The translations under genes were made by a program, and so were the position numbers. The notes beneath the pieces are model-generated. The model did not search any database. It was not told the origin of the DNA and saw nothing but the letters and a program-made list of their open reading frames with translations. This document shows positions 32,374-39,740 of a stretch of 64,000 nucleotides of DNA, in pieces. Position 1 is the first letter of the stretch, and each line of letters opens with the position of its first letter. Source of the stretch: Streptomyces melanogenes (GTDB taxonomy: Bacteria > Actinomycetota > Actinomycetes > Streptomycetales > Streptomycetaceae); contig NZ_BMTS01000009.1 of NCBI RefSeq assembly GCF_014649795.1, positions 245,226-309,225 of the forward strand, given 5' to 3'.

Positions 32374-33438
32374 GTGGACGTGCAGAAGAAGCTGGACGAG
32401 ATCGTCGACGTCGTCGCCGGTGCCCGCTCCATGCCCATGTCGGCCTCGTGCGTGGTCAACCGCGCCGAGCTGCTCGCGCTCCTGGAGGAGGTGCGCCAGG
32501 CCCTGCCCGGCTCCCTCGCCCAGGCCCAGGAGCTGATCGGCGGCCGTGAGCAGATGGTCGAGCAGGCCCGCCAGGAGGCCGAGCGGATCATCGAGTCCGC
32601 GCACGCCCAGCGGGGCACGCTGATCTCCGACACGGCCGTCGCCCGGCAGTCGCAGGACGAGGCCGACCGGATCCTGGCCGACGCCAAGCGCGAGGCCGAC
32701 GAGATCCGCGCCGAGGCCGACGACTACGTCGACTCCAAGCTGGCCAACTTCGAGGTCGTCCTCACCAAGACCATCGGCTCGGTCGACCGCGGCCGCGAGA
32801 AGCTGCTCGGGCGCGGCCCGGGCCTGGACGAGCAGGGGCAGGCCGACGCGGACGCCCCCGAGTACAGCCCCGACCCGCAGACCCTGATCCGGCGGGCCGA
32901 CGAGTACATCGACACCAAGCTCGGCGCCTTCGAGGCCGTCCTCGCCAAGACCCTCGAAGCGGTCGGCCGCGGCCGCGAGACCCTGCACGGCCGGATCGCC
33001 AGCGACGAGCTGGGCGCGCACATGGCCGCCCAGGACGCCGCCGGGGCGCTCGGCGGGGGCCACACCAGCGACGCGGACTACCTCGCGGGCCTGGCCGAGC
33101 TGGCCGACCCCCAGCCGCAGGCGGCCGCCCAGCCCCAGCAGGCCCAGGTCCCGGCGCAGGTCTACGACCCGTACGGCTACGGACAGGCCCAGGCGCAGCC
33201 CCAGCAGGACCCGTACGCCTACCAGCAGCCCCAGCAGCAGTACGCCCAGTACGGCTACGACCAGCAGCCGCAGCAGCAGGACCCGTACGGCTACGACCAG
33301 CAGGCCTACGGCCACCACGCGCAGCAGGCCGTCCCGCAGCCCGCGCACCCGCCGCAGCCCGCCCTGGACGAGACCAGCCTGTTCGACACGAGCATGATCG
33401 ACCTGGAGCAGCTGCGGCAGTACGAGCAGGGGCGCTAG
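32374..33438 (+). CDS. DivIVA-like coiled-coil protein
   Basis: A 354-residue cytoplasmic protein with no membrane segment. Residues 1-45 and the following long charged helix (ARQEAERIIESAHAQRGTL, DEADRILADAKREADEIRA) look like a DivIVA/Wag31-type coiled coil, sometimes annotated as an ATP-synthase B-subunit-like protein. Two near-repeat segments occur: YVDSKLANFEVVLTKTIGSV (about 122) and YIDTKLGAFEAVLAKTLEAV (about 182), an internal duplication. The C-terminal 100 residues are a low-complexity tail of Gln, Tyr and Pro with DPYGYGQ and DPYGYDQQ units. I chose the GTG giving VDVQKKLDEI. A role in polar growth or division is plausible but inferred. Confidence 0.85.
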   Translation: MDVQKKLDEIVDVVAGARSMPMSASCVVNRAELLALLEEVRQALPGSLAQAQELIGGREQMVEQARQEAERIIESAHAQRGTLISDTAVARQSQDEADRILADAKREADEIRAEADDYVDSKLANFEVVLTKTIGSVDRGREKLLGRGPGLDEQGQADADAPEYSPDPQTLIRRADEYIDTKLGAFEAVLAKTLEAVGRGRETLHGRIASDELGAHMAAQDAAGALGGGHTSDADYLAGLAELADPQPQAAAQPQQAQVPAQVYDPYGYGQAQAQPQQDPYAYQQPQQQYAQYGYDQQPQQQDPYGYDQQAYGHHAQQAVPQPAHPPQPALDETSLFDTSMIDLEQLRQYEQGR

Positions 33439-33553
33439 CCGGGCGCCGCGGACCGGATTGGGTCAATCGCGGCGCGTCCAGTATCCTGGCTGTTCGGTCG
33501 CGCGTACGTCCGCGATCAACGCTGCCCGCGCATCGCCGCACCCACGGCGTCGC

Positions 33554-34240
33554 ATGGCGGCCACCCTCCACGATCCGAAAGCGGGAAGAACCCTGAGCAC
33601 GCACCTCGACCACCGCAACCCCCTCGTGTTCGACACACACGAGCTGGGTCGGCGTCCCGGTGCGCTCCAGCGGATCTCCCGCACGGTCGAGGCGCCCGCC
33701 GATCTCGGGATCGACGGCGTCGTCGGAGTGCCCCAGGGCGCGCCGGTGGAGATCGAGCTCCGCCTGGAGTCGGTCATGGAAGGGGTGCTTGTCACAGGCA
33801 CCGCCCGTGCATCGGCCGAGGGTGAGTGCGTAAGGTGTCTGGAGCCGCTGGAGCTCGCGCTCGATGCGGACTTCCAGGAGTTGTTCTCGTACCCTGACGC
33901 CGACGACCGGGGCCGCAGCAAGCAGGCGGAGCCGGCCGACGACGCCGAGGACGAGGACACCATCCCGCTCGAGGACGGACTCTTCGACCTCGAGCCGGTG
34001 CTGCGTGATGCGGTGGTGCTCGCACTGCCGATGCAGCCGGTGTGCCGGGAGACCTGCCTGGGCCTGTGTTCCACGTGTGGATTCAGGCTCGAGGACGACC
34101 CCGACCACCACCATGACGCCGTCGACATCCGTTGGGCGGCACTGCAAGGACTCGCCGGGACCATCCAGGACGGCGAGAAGGACAACATGAGCGGCACTGC
34201 CTCTGACGTGCAGCGCGCCGCCGAGAAGCAGGAGAAGTAG
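33554..34240 (+). CDS. yceD: YceD/DUF177 family protein
   Basis: A DUF177 protein, cotranscribed with rpmF as in most bacteria. Relatives are linked to 23S rRNA or ribosome maturation. Key features are the ECVRCLEPLELALDADFQELF segment (CxxC near residue 95) and CRETCLGLCSTCG near 160, giving two cysteine pairs likely to bind zinc. The ATG at 33554 gives 228 residues. The conserved part begins only at LSTHLDHRNPLVFDTHELG, where a CTG codon (33593) is preceded by GCGGGAAG, so translation may start there. The stop lies 2 bases before the rpmF start. Confidence 0.9.
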   Translation: MAATLHDPKAGRTLSTHLDHRNPLVFDTHELGRRPGALQRISRTVEAPADLGIDGVVGVPQGAPVEIELRLESVMEGVLVTGTARASAEGECVRCLEPLELALDADFQELFSYPDADDRGRSKQAEPADDAEDEDTIPLEDGLFDLEPVLRDAVVLALPMQPVCRETCLGLCSTCGFRLEDDPDHHHDAVDIRWAALQGLAGTIQDGEKDNMSGTASDVQRAAEKQEK

Positions 34241-34242
34241 CC

Positions 34243-34416
34243 GTGGCTGTTCCGAAGCGGAAGATGTCGCGCAGCAACACGCGCCACCGCCGGTCGCAGT
34301 GGAAGGCTGCGGTCCCCACCCTGGTTACGTGCGAGCGTTGCCAGGAGCCGAAGCAGCAGCACATCGCGTGCCCGAGCTGCGGCACCTACAACAAGCGCCA
34401 GGTCCTCGAGGTCTGA
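34243..34416 (+). CDS. rpmF: ribosomal protein L32
   Basis: A 57-residue 50S subunit protein. The start AVPKRKMSRSNTRHRRSQWK is diagnostic. Two cysteine pairs (CERC and CPSC) make it the zinc-binding form. GTG start with AGGAGAAG upstream. It is packed between yceD (2 bases) and rnc (19 bases), the conserved yceD-rpmF-rnc order. Confidence 0.97.
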   Translation: MAVPKRKMSRSNTRHRRSQWKAAVPTLVTCERCQEPKQQHIACPSCGTYNKRQVLEV

Positions 34417-34435
34417 GCGGCTGGTGAGAGGCCCG

Positions 34436-35269
34436 ATGTCTGATCTGTCGAATGCCGGCGCCAAGAAGGCGGGCAGTAGCGACAACAACTCGGCCTCGTC
34501 CCACACGCTTCTGGAAGGGCGGCTCGGGTATCACCTTGAGTCCGCCCTTCTGGTGCGTGCGCTGACCCATCGTTCGTACGCGTACGAGAACGGCGGTCTG
34601 CCGACCAACGAGCGGCTGGAGTTCCTCGGGGACTCCGTGCTGGGCCTGGTCGTCACGGACACGCTGTACCGCACCCACCCCGACCTCCCGGAAGGCCAGC
34701 TGGCCAAGCTCCGGGCCGCGGTGGTCAACTCTCGTGCGCTGGCGCAGGTGGGCCGTGGGCTCGACCTCGGCTCCTTCATCCGGCTCGGCCGGGGCGAAGA
34801 GGGCACGGGCGGCCGGGACAAGGCTTCCATCCTCGCCGACACCCTTGAAGCGGTGATCGGCGCGGTCTATCTGGACCAGGGTCTTGAGGCGGCTTCCGAG
34901 CTCGTCCACCGGCTCTTCGACCCCCTGATCGAGAAGTCCTCGAACCTCGGGGCCGGCCTGGACTGGAAGACCAGTCTCCAGGAGCTCACCGCGGCCGAAG
35001 GCCTCGGCGTTCCGGAGTACCTGGTCTCCGAGACGGGTCCCGACCACGAGAAGACCTTCACTGCTGCCGCCCGCGTCGGTGGTGTCTCGTACGGCACCGG
35101 CACCGGCCGCAGCAAGAAGGAAGCGGAGCAGCAGGCCGCGGAGTCGGCATGGCGCGCGATCAGCGCGTCCGCCGACGAGCGGCTGGCGCAGGCCAAGGCG
35201 GAAGCCGAGGCCGCCGTCGCCGCGCCGGACGGCGGGACGCCGACCCCCGCCGCCGACCCGGCCGCCTGA
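34436..35269 (+). CDS. rnc: ribonuclease III
   Basis: A 277-residue RNase III, known in Streptomyces as AbsB, a global regulator of antibiotic production through mRNA processing. The nuclease signature is NERLEFLGDSVLGLVVTD near residue 62, with the second acidic site DTLEAVIGAVYLDQG near 135. The dsRNA-binding domain spans DWKTSLQELTAAEGLG to KKEAEQQAAESAW (about 180-250). An Ala/Pro-rich tail follows. The ATG giving MSDLSNAG follows GAGAGG; MRGPMSD four codons earlier is less likely. A terminator follows immediately. Confidence 0.96.
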   Translation: MSDLSNAGAKKAGSSDNNSASSHTLLEGRLGYHLESALLVRALTHRSYAYENGGLPTNERLEFLGDSVLGLVVTDTLYRTHPDLPEGQLAKLRAAVVNSRALAQVGRGLDLGSFIRLGRGEEGTGGRDKASILADTLEAVIGAVYLDQGLEAASELVHRLFDPLIEKSSNLGAGLDWKTSLQELTAAEGLGVPEYLVSETGPDHEKTFTAAARVGGVSYGTGTGRSKKEAEQQAAESAWRAISASADERLAQAKAEAEAAVAAPDGGTPTPAADPAA

Positions 35270-35281
35270 ACCGACTTCCTT

Positions 35282-35313
35282 GATCCCCGTCGCACTCCGG
35301 TGCGGCGGGGATC
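35282..35313 (+). terminator. rnc terminator
   Basis: A 14-bp stem (35282-35295 with 35300-35313, one G-T wobble) followed by GTGCTTTT, 13 bases after rnc. It marks the end of the yceD-rpmF-rnc transcript and isolates the two genes that follow. Confidence 0.85.
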
Positions 35314-35396
35314 GTGCTTTTCCCCGGGGTTGTCAGAGGCAGCCGGTAGCGTTTGCGCAAAGGTGTTCGGGCGGTGCCGCGCTGTGGAGGTGACGG

Positions 35397-35831
35397 ATGT
35401 CTGTGGACGTGCCGGAGATGGTCAACGAGATCGCTCCCTATGTCACCGCGGCGGCCGTGGCGTACGGCGCAGGGGTGCTGGACCGGACCCAGGACGAGGC
35501 CGCCACCGCCGTGGTGGGCCTCGGGCGCCGGCTGGCCCAGCGCGTCTTCGGCGTGCGCCGCACGGACGAGGAGCTCCCCGAGGCGCTCGCCGACGTGGTC
35601 GAGGCCCCGGACGACACAGATAACCAGGGGGCGTTGCGCAAGGCGGTCCGCAAGGCGCTGCTCGCGGACGGCGCGCTGGCGGACGAGGTGGCGCGCATGC
35701 TGGCGGGCGCGCCCCGCGAGATACGGACGGGGGACGGCTCGCCCGTGATCACCGCGAGCGTCATCGGCGGCGACAGCATCCAGATCGGCTCGGTCGGCGG
35801 CAACGTCCGCCTCACCACCGCCGCCCACTGA
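35397..35831 (+). CDS. small helical protein with C-terminal RHIM-like motif (putative amyloid-signalling effector)
   Basis: A 144-residue protein of no named family that I recognise. Residues 10-52 form an amphipathic, Ala-rich helical region (VNEIAPYVTAAAVAYGAG, then RRLAQRVFG), which could insert into or bind a membrane. Residues 57-104 are a second helical stretch. The C-terminus (121-139) carries SVIGGDSIQIGSVGGNV, with the tetrad I-Q-I-G at 128-131 within alternating Gly and Val residues. That is the pattern of RHIM-like bacterial amyloid signalling motifs. A near-copy stands at the N-terminus of the next protein. In known pairs the small protein is the toxic or membrane-targeting effector, triggered by amyloid templating from the receptor. 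ATG start with GGAGG 6 bases upstream. Function is inferred, not shown. Confidence 0.72.
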   Translation: MSVDVPEMVNEIAPYVTAAAVAYGAGVLDRTQDEAATAVVGLGRRLAQRVFGVRRTDEELPEALADVVEAPDDTDNQGALRKAVRKALLADGALADEVARMLAGAPREIRTGDGSPVITASVIGGDSIQIGSVGGNVRLTTAAH

Positions 35832-35844
35832 GCGGGGTAGTGCG

Positions 35845-38355
35845 GTGACGGGGGAGAGCACGGGCGGAAACCGGGTGGAGGGCTCGGTCGTCGGCGGCGA
35901 CAGCCTGCAGATCGGCCGGGTCGACGGCGACGTCACCGTCCTCACCGGCATGCCGCCCCGCGCCTCGGCCCCCGAAGCGGTGCCCGAAGGCTTCTGGACC
36001 GCGCCCGGCCCCGCCACTCCCGCACACCGGCGCCTCGGCCTGCTGCCGGTGCGCGAGGCCGATCCGATCCGGCTGGGGGTGCACCGGCCCATCCGGCCGG
36101 TCGGCAGCCAGGTCCCGCGGATGCCCGCCTATGTCCCGCGCGACCTCGACGAACCGGCGCACGGCGGACTGCGCCCGCTGGTCGACGCGGCGGCGCGGAC
36201 CGGCGGGTTCGTCCTGCTGGTCGGCGGCTCCTCGGTGGGCAAGACCCGATCGCTGTACGAGGCGGTCAGGGACCGGCTGCCCGACTGGTGGCTCCTGCAT
36301 CCCTCCGGCGCCCGGGACATCGAGCAACTGGTGGGCCTCGCCCCGCGCCGCCTGGTGATCTGGCTCGACGAGCTGCAGAACTACCTGGACGGCGAGCACG
36401 GACTCACGGCGGCGACCGTACGGTCCCTGCTCGCCCCCGGCCACCAGGTGCTGGTGGTCGCCACGCTCTGGCCGCACTACTACGACGCGTACACCGCACA
36501 GCCCCGCTCGGCCAAGGACGAGGACCGGCACCCCTTCGAACGGGAACTCCTGAAGCAGGCCGACACCGTACGGGTCGCGACCGGCTTCAGTGCCGCCGAG
36601 CGGGAGCGCGCCGAGGGGATGGCGGAGGCCGACGAGCGGCTCCGCACCGCGCTGGCGTCGAAGGACTTCGGCCTGACCCAGGTGATCGCCGGGGCGCCCC
36701 AGCTGGTGCACCGCTGGGAGTCCGCCGACGCCTACGCGCGAGCCGTGCTGACGGCCGCCGCCGATCTGACCCTGCTGGGTGCGCAGTCCCCTATCCCCGG
36801 GGAGCTGCTGCGCGCGGCGGTGCCGGGCTACTGCACTCCCGAGGAGCGGGCCGGGGCGCCCGCCGACTGGTTCGAGGCCGCGCTGGAGTACACGACCCGG
36901 CCCCAGCTGGGCGCCACCAGCCCGCTCGTCCCCGTCAACGACGGCCAGACGATGGGCGGCCCCGACGGCTACCGGGTGGCCGACTACCTCGTACAGCACA
37001 CCGGCCCGCGACGGCGGGTCGTACCGCCGGAGACCTTCTGGACGGCGTGCGCCGAGCGGCTGACCGGCACGGCGGACGCCATCCGGATCGGTGCGAGCGC
37101 GGTGGCCCGCCAGCGCTTCGCGGCGGCCGTGCCCCTGCTGCGCCGCGCCGCGCGGGCGGGCGAGCCCTCCGCGATCCATCAACTGGCCGAGCTCTACCGC
37201 ACGATGGGGGACACCGAGGGCGCCGAGGAGATGGCGGCTCTGCTGGCCGCGTCACCGGACAGCTCCGCGCCGCTCTACCAAGTGCTGCTCGCGGGCTGGG
37301 ACTTCGAGGAGATCTTCGACCTGGCACTGGCCGGAAACGAGTACGCCATCGATCACCTGATCGAGTACGGCGACGAGGAGCTGGCCATCGATCTGCTGCG
37401 CGCCCGGATGGAGCCCGACGACCTCGGGTCCTGGTACCGGCTCGCCACCCTCCTCCACGAGGTGGGCGAGGACGAGCAGGCGATCGCGATCCTGGAGATG
37501 CTCCTGGCGCGCGAATACGACGCCGACGGCGATCTGCTGATGTTCCTCACCGAGCTGCTCCAGCACGGCGGCCACGTCGAGCGGCTGTACGAGCTGACGG
37601 AGGAGGGGTACTTCTTCGCGGCCCACTACCTGGCGGTCCTCCTCAACGAACGGGGTGAGGGACCGCAGGCGCTCGACATCCTCCGGGAGTTCGCCGGTCA
37701 GGGGCACATGGACGTCGACGACCTCCTCGCGGAGCTGCTCGCCGAGCACGAGTGCGTGGACGAACTCCTCGACCGGGCCGCCGACGGGGATCCACGCTCG
37801 GCGGTCAAAGCGGTCGAGCTGCTGCGCGGCAGGGGCGAGGTGGAGCGGGCGGCCGCACTGCTGAGGCCGCTCGCCGACGCGGGCGACGCCTACGCGTCGT
37901 CGACCCTCGCGAAGCTCCTGGGCAGGGACCGCAGTGCGGACGAGCTCAGGGCCCGGGTGGCGGCGGGGGACGAATGGGCGGCCGAGGCCCTGGCGAAGCT
38001 GCTGCTCAGGGGCGGCGAGCTGGAGGAGGCCGTGCGCGTGGCCAAGCTGAGCATCTCCTCCCTGCTCGCGGACGACCTCGTACAGGAGCTGGTGGAGCGG
38101 GGCCGGGCGGAGCTGGCCGTGGCGTTCCTGGAGGAGAAGGCCGCGTCCGGCGAGGGCTTCTGGACCGGTCGGCTGGCCAAGCTGCTCAAGGCCCAGGGCA
38201 GGGCCGACGAGCTGCGCATACGTATCGACATGGGGGATACCGGCGCCGCCGAGGCGCTGGCCGCGCTCCTTGAGGAGCAGGGGCGGCAGCAGGAGGCCCG
38301 GAGCCTGCGGACGTACGGGATGACGGTGGACGGGCGGATCGCGCGGGGCCGGTGA
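35845..38355 (+). CDS. NLR-like P-loop ATPase with N-terminal RHIM-like motif and helical-repeat tail
   Basis: An 836-residue protein built like a bacterial NLR/STAND receptor. Residues 14-30 hold SVVGGDSLQIGRVDGDV (L-Q-I-G at 21-24), matching the effector's C-terminus. A linker ending PAYVPRDLDEPAHGG (94-108) leads to the ATPase. Walker A is GGSSVGKT (127-134), Walker B is RLVIWLDELQNY (D175, E176), and VLVVATLWPHYY near 202-213 resembles a sensor-1 strand. From about 430 to the end are degenerate TPR/Sel1-type helical repeats (AVPLLRRAARAGEPSAIHQLAELY; key pattern LA.LY then GD..GA) forming a solenoid, the usual ligand-sensing part. GTG start 13 bases after the effector stop, so one operon. 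The gene sits between rnc and mutM, normally close neighbours. Confidence 0.8.
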   Translation: MTGESTGGNRVEGSVVGGDSLQIGRVDGDVTVLTGMPPRASAPEAVPEGFWTAPGPATPAHRRLGLLPVREADPIRLGVHRPIRPVGSQVPRMPAYVPRDLDEPAHGGLRPLVDAAARTGGFVLLVGGSSVGKTRSLYEAVRDRLPDWWLLHPSGARDIEQLVGLAPRRLVIWLDELQNYLDGEHGLTAATVRSLLAPGHQVLVVATLWPHYYDAYTAQPRSAKDEDRHPFERELLKQADTVRVATGFSAAERERAEGMAEADERLRTALASKDFGLTQVIAGAPQLVHRWESADAYARAVLTAAADLTLLGAQSPIPGELLRAAVPGYCTPEERAGAPADWFEAALEYTTRPQLGATSPLVPVNDGQTMGGPDGYRVADYLVQHTGPRRRVVPPETFWTACAERLTGTADAIRIGASAVARQRFAAAVPLLRRAARAGEPSAIHQLAELYRTMGDTEGAEEMAALLAASPDSSAPLYQVLLAGWDFEEIFDLALAGNEYAIDHLIEYGDEELAIDLLRARMEPDDLGSWYRLATLLHEVGEDEQAIAILEMLLAREYDADGDLLMFLTELLQHGGHVERLYELTEEGYFFAAHYLAVLLNERGEGPQALDILREFAGQGHMDVDDLLAELLAEHECVDELLDRAADGDPRSAVKAVELLRGRGEVERAAALLRPLADAGDAYASSTLAKLLGRDRSADELRARVAAGDEWAAEALAKLLLRGGELEEAVRVAKLSISSLLADDLVQELVERGRAELAVAFLEEKAASGEGFWTGRLAKLLKAQGRADELRIRIDMGDTGAAEALAALLEEQGRQQEARSLRTYGMTVDGRIARGR

Positions 38356-38432
38356 GCCCGGCCCACCGGTCGCGCCCGGGGCCGCGATACGCTCGGACAC
38401 CCCAGAAACCCGCCGCCTCCGGAGGAGTCCCC

Positions 38433-39293
38433 GTGCCAGAACTGCCCGAGGTGGAAGTCGTACGGCGGGGGCTTGAGCGCTGGGTGGCCGGGCGGGTCGT
38501 GGATCACGTGGACGTGCTGCACCCCCGGGCCGTGCGGCGCCACCCGGCCGGTGCGGCGGACTTCGCGGCCCGGCTCAAGGGGCACCGCATCGGAGTGGCC
38601 CGGCGGCGCGGCAAATATCTGTGGCTGCCGCTGGCCGACACCGACCAGTCGGTGCTGGGGCACCTCGGGATGAGCGGGCAGCTCCTGGTGCAGCCCGAGA
38701 GCGCGCCCGACGAGAAGCACCTGCGGATCCGGCTGCGCTTCCAGGACGCCGCCGACACCGAGCTGCGCTTCGTCGACCAGCGGACCTTCGGCGGGCTCTC
38801 GCTCCACGACAACACCCCCGACGGGCTGCCCGACGTGATCGCGCACATCGCGCGCGACCCGCTCGACGAACTCTTCGACGACGCGGCCTTCTTCACCGCG
38901 CTCAGGCTGCGGCGCACCACCGTCAAGCGCGCGCTGCTCGACCAGTCGCTCATCAGCGGCGTCGGCAACATCTACGCCGACGAGGCGCTGTGGCGCGCCA
39001 AGGTGCACTACGAGCGCCCCACTTCGACCCTCACGCGCCCCAAGTCCGCCGAACTCCTCGGCCACGTACGGGACGTGATGAACGCGGCGCTCGCCGCAGG
39101 CGGCACCAGCTTCGACAGCCTCTACGTCAATGTGAACGGCGAGTCGGGGTACTTCGACCGCTCCCTCGACGCGTACGGGCGCGAGGGCGAGCCCTGCCGC
39201 CGGTGCGGCACCCCGATGCGCCGACGCCCGTGGATGAACCGGTCCAGCTACTTCTGCCCGCGCTGTCAGCGCCCGCCGCGCACCGCGTCGTAA
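38433..39293 (+). CDS. mutM: formamidopyrimidine-DNA glycosylase
   Basis: A 286-residue Fpg/MutM that excises 8-oxoguanine. After initiator removal the N-terminus is PELPEVEVVRRGLERW, with catalytic Pro1 and Glu2. The HIGVARRRGKYLWLPL region holds the conserved lysine, and SLISGVGNIYADEALWRA near residue 165 is the H2TH motif. The C-terminal zinc finger is CRRCGTPM then FCPRC. GTG start 5 bases after GGAGGAG. It follows the NLR-like gene by 77 bases. Its last 28 bases overlap the end of the convergent HxlR gene. Confidence 0.97.
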   Translation: MPELPEVEVVRRGLERWVAGRVVDHVDVLHPRAVRRHPAGAADFAARLKGHRIGVARRRGKYLWLPLADTDQSVLGHLGMSGQLLVQPESAPDEKHLRIRLRFQDAADTELRFVDQRTFGGLSLHDNTPDGLPDVIAHIARDPLDELFDDAAFFTALRLRRTTVKRALLDQSLISGVGNIYADEALWRAKVHYERPTSTLTRPKSAELLGHVRDVMNAALAAGGTSFDSLYVNVNGESGYFDRSLDAYGREGEPCRRCGTPMRRRPWMNRSSYFCPRCQRPPRTAS

Positions 39294-39664
39294 CGCTCGC
39301 GGGCTTCGAGGACCGACGGCATCCGGTCCTCCATCAGATGGATCAGACCGAGCAGGCGCTCGGCGACCTCGTACCCCAGCGGGGTCAGGGTGTAGTCGAC
39401 GCGCGGCGGGTTGGTCGGCTGGGCCTCGCGGTGGACGAGCCCGTCGCGCTCCAGCGCGTGCAGCGTCTGGGAGAGCATCTTCTCGCTCACGCCGTCGACC
39501 CGCCGCCGCAGCTCGTTGAAGCGGAAGCTCCCCTCGTGGAGCGCGCCCAGCGTGAGGCTGCCCCAGCGGCCGGTGACGTGCTCAAGGGTGCCGCGCGAGG
39601 GGCACGCCTTGGAGAAGACGTCGAACGGCAGGTCAGCGGGGTCGGCGGTGACGGTCTCTTCCAT
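39266..39664 (-). CDS. HxlR-family transcriptional regulator
   Basis: A 132-residue winged-helix regulator of the HxlR family, which often senses redox or electrophile stress. The single early cysteine of the family is present in FSKACPSRGTLEHVTGRWGSL near residue 21. LRRRVDGVSEKMLSQTLHALERDGLV is the recognition region, and VDYTLTPLGYEVAE the wing. I chose the ATG giving MEETVTADP; MVRG four codons earlier is possible. It overlaps the 3' end of mutM. A perfect 16-bp palindrome lies just upstream of its start and may be its operator. Confidence 0.92.
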   Translation of the reverse strand: MEETVTADPADLPFDVFSKACPSRGTLEHVTGRWGSLTLGALHEGSFRFNELRRRVDGVSEKMLSQTLHALERDGLVHREAQPTNPPRVDYTLTPLGYEVAERLLGLIHLMEDRMPSVLEARERYDAVRGGR

Positions 39665-39679
39665 GCCTCTCACCATACG

Positions 39680-39716
39680 ACGACGCAGCGCTAACCAAAA
39701 GTTAGCGCTGCGTCGT
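39680..39716. promoter_or_regulatory. 16-bp perfect inverted repeat upstream of hxlR-type gene
   Basis: 39680-39695 pairs perfectly with 39701-39716 around a CAAAA loop, with GTTAGCGCTGCGTCGT as the right arm. It lies 16 bases before the HxlR-type start and 25 bases past the stop of the CAP gene (both minus strand). It could be a terminator for the CAP gene, an operator for the regulator, or both. Confidence 0.7.
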
Positions 39717-39740
39717 AGGGGGCTTATGGGGAAGCGTGCT

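Noticed and set aside
35329..35362. TTGTCA and TAGCGT as a promoter for the RHIM-like module.
   Set aside because: The spacer is only 11 bases, too short for a sigma-70-type promoter. The TAGCGT may be a -10 with a poor -35, but I could not support it.
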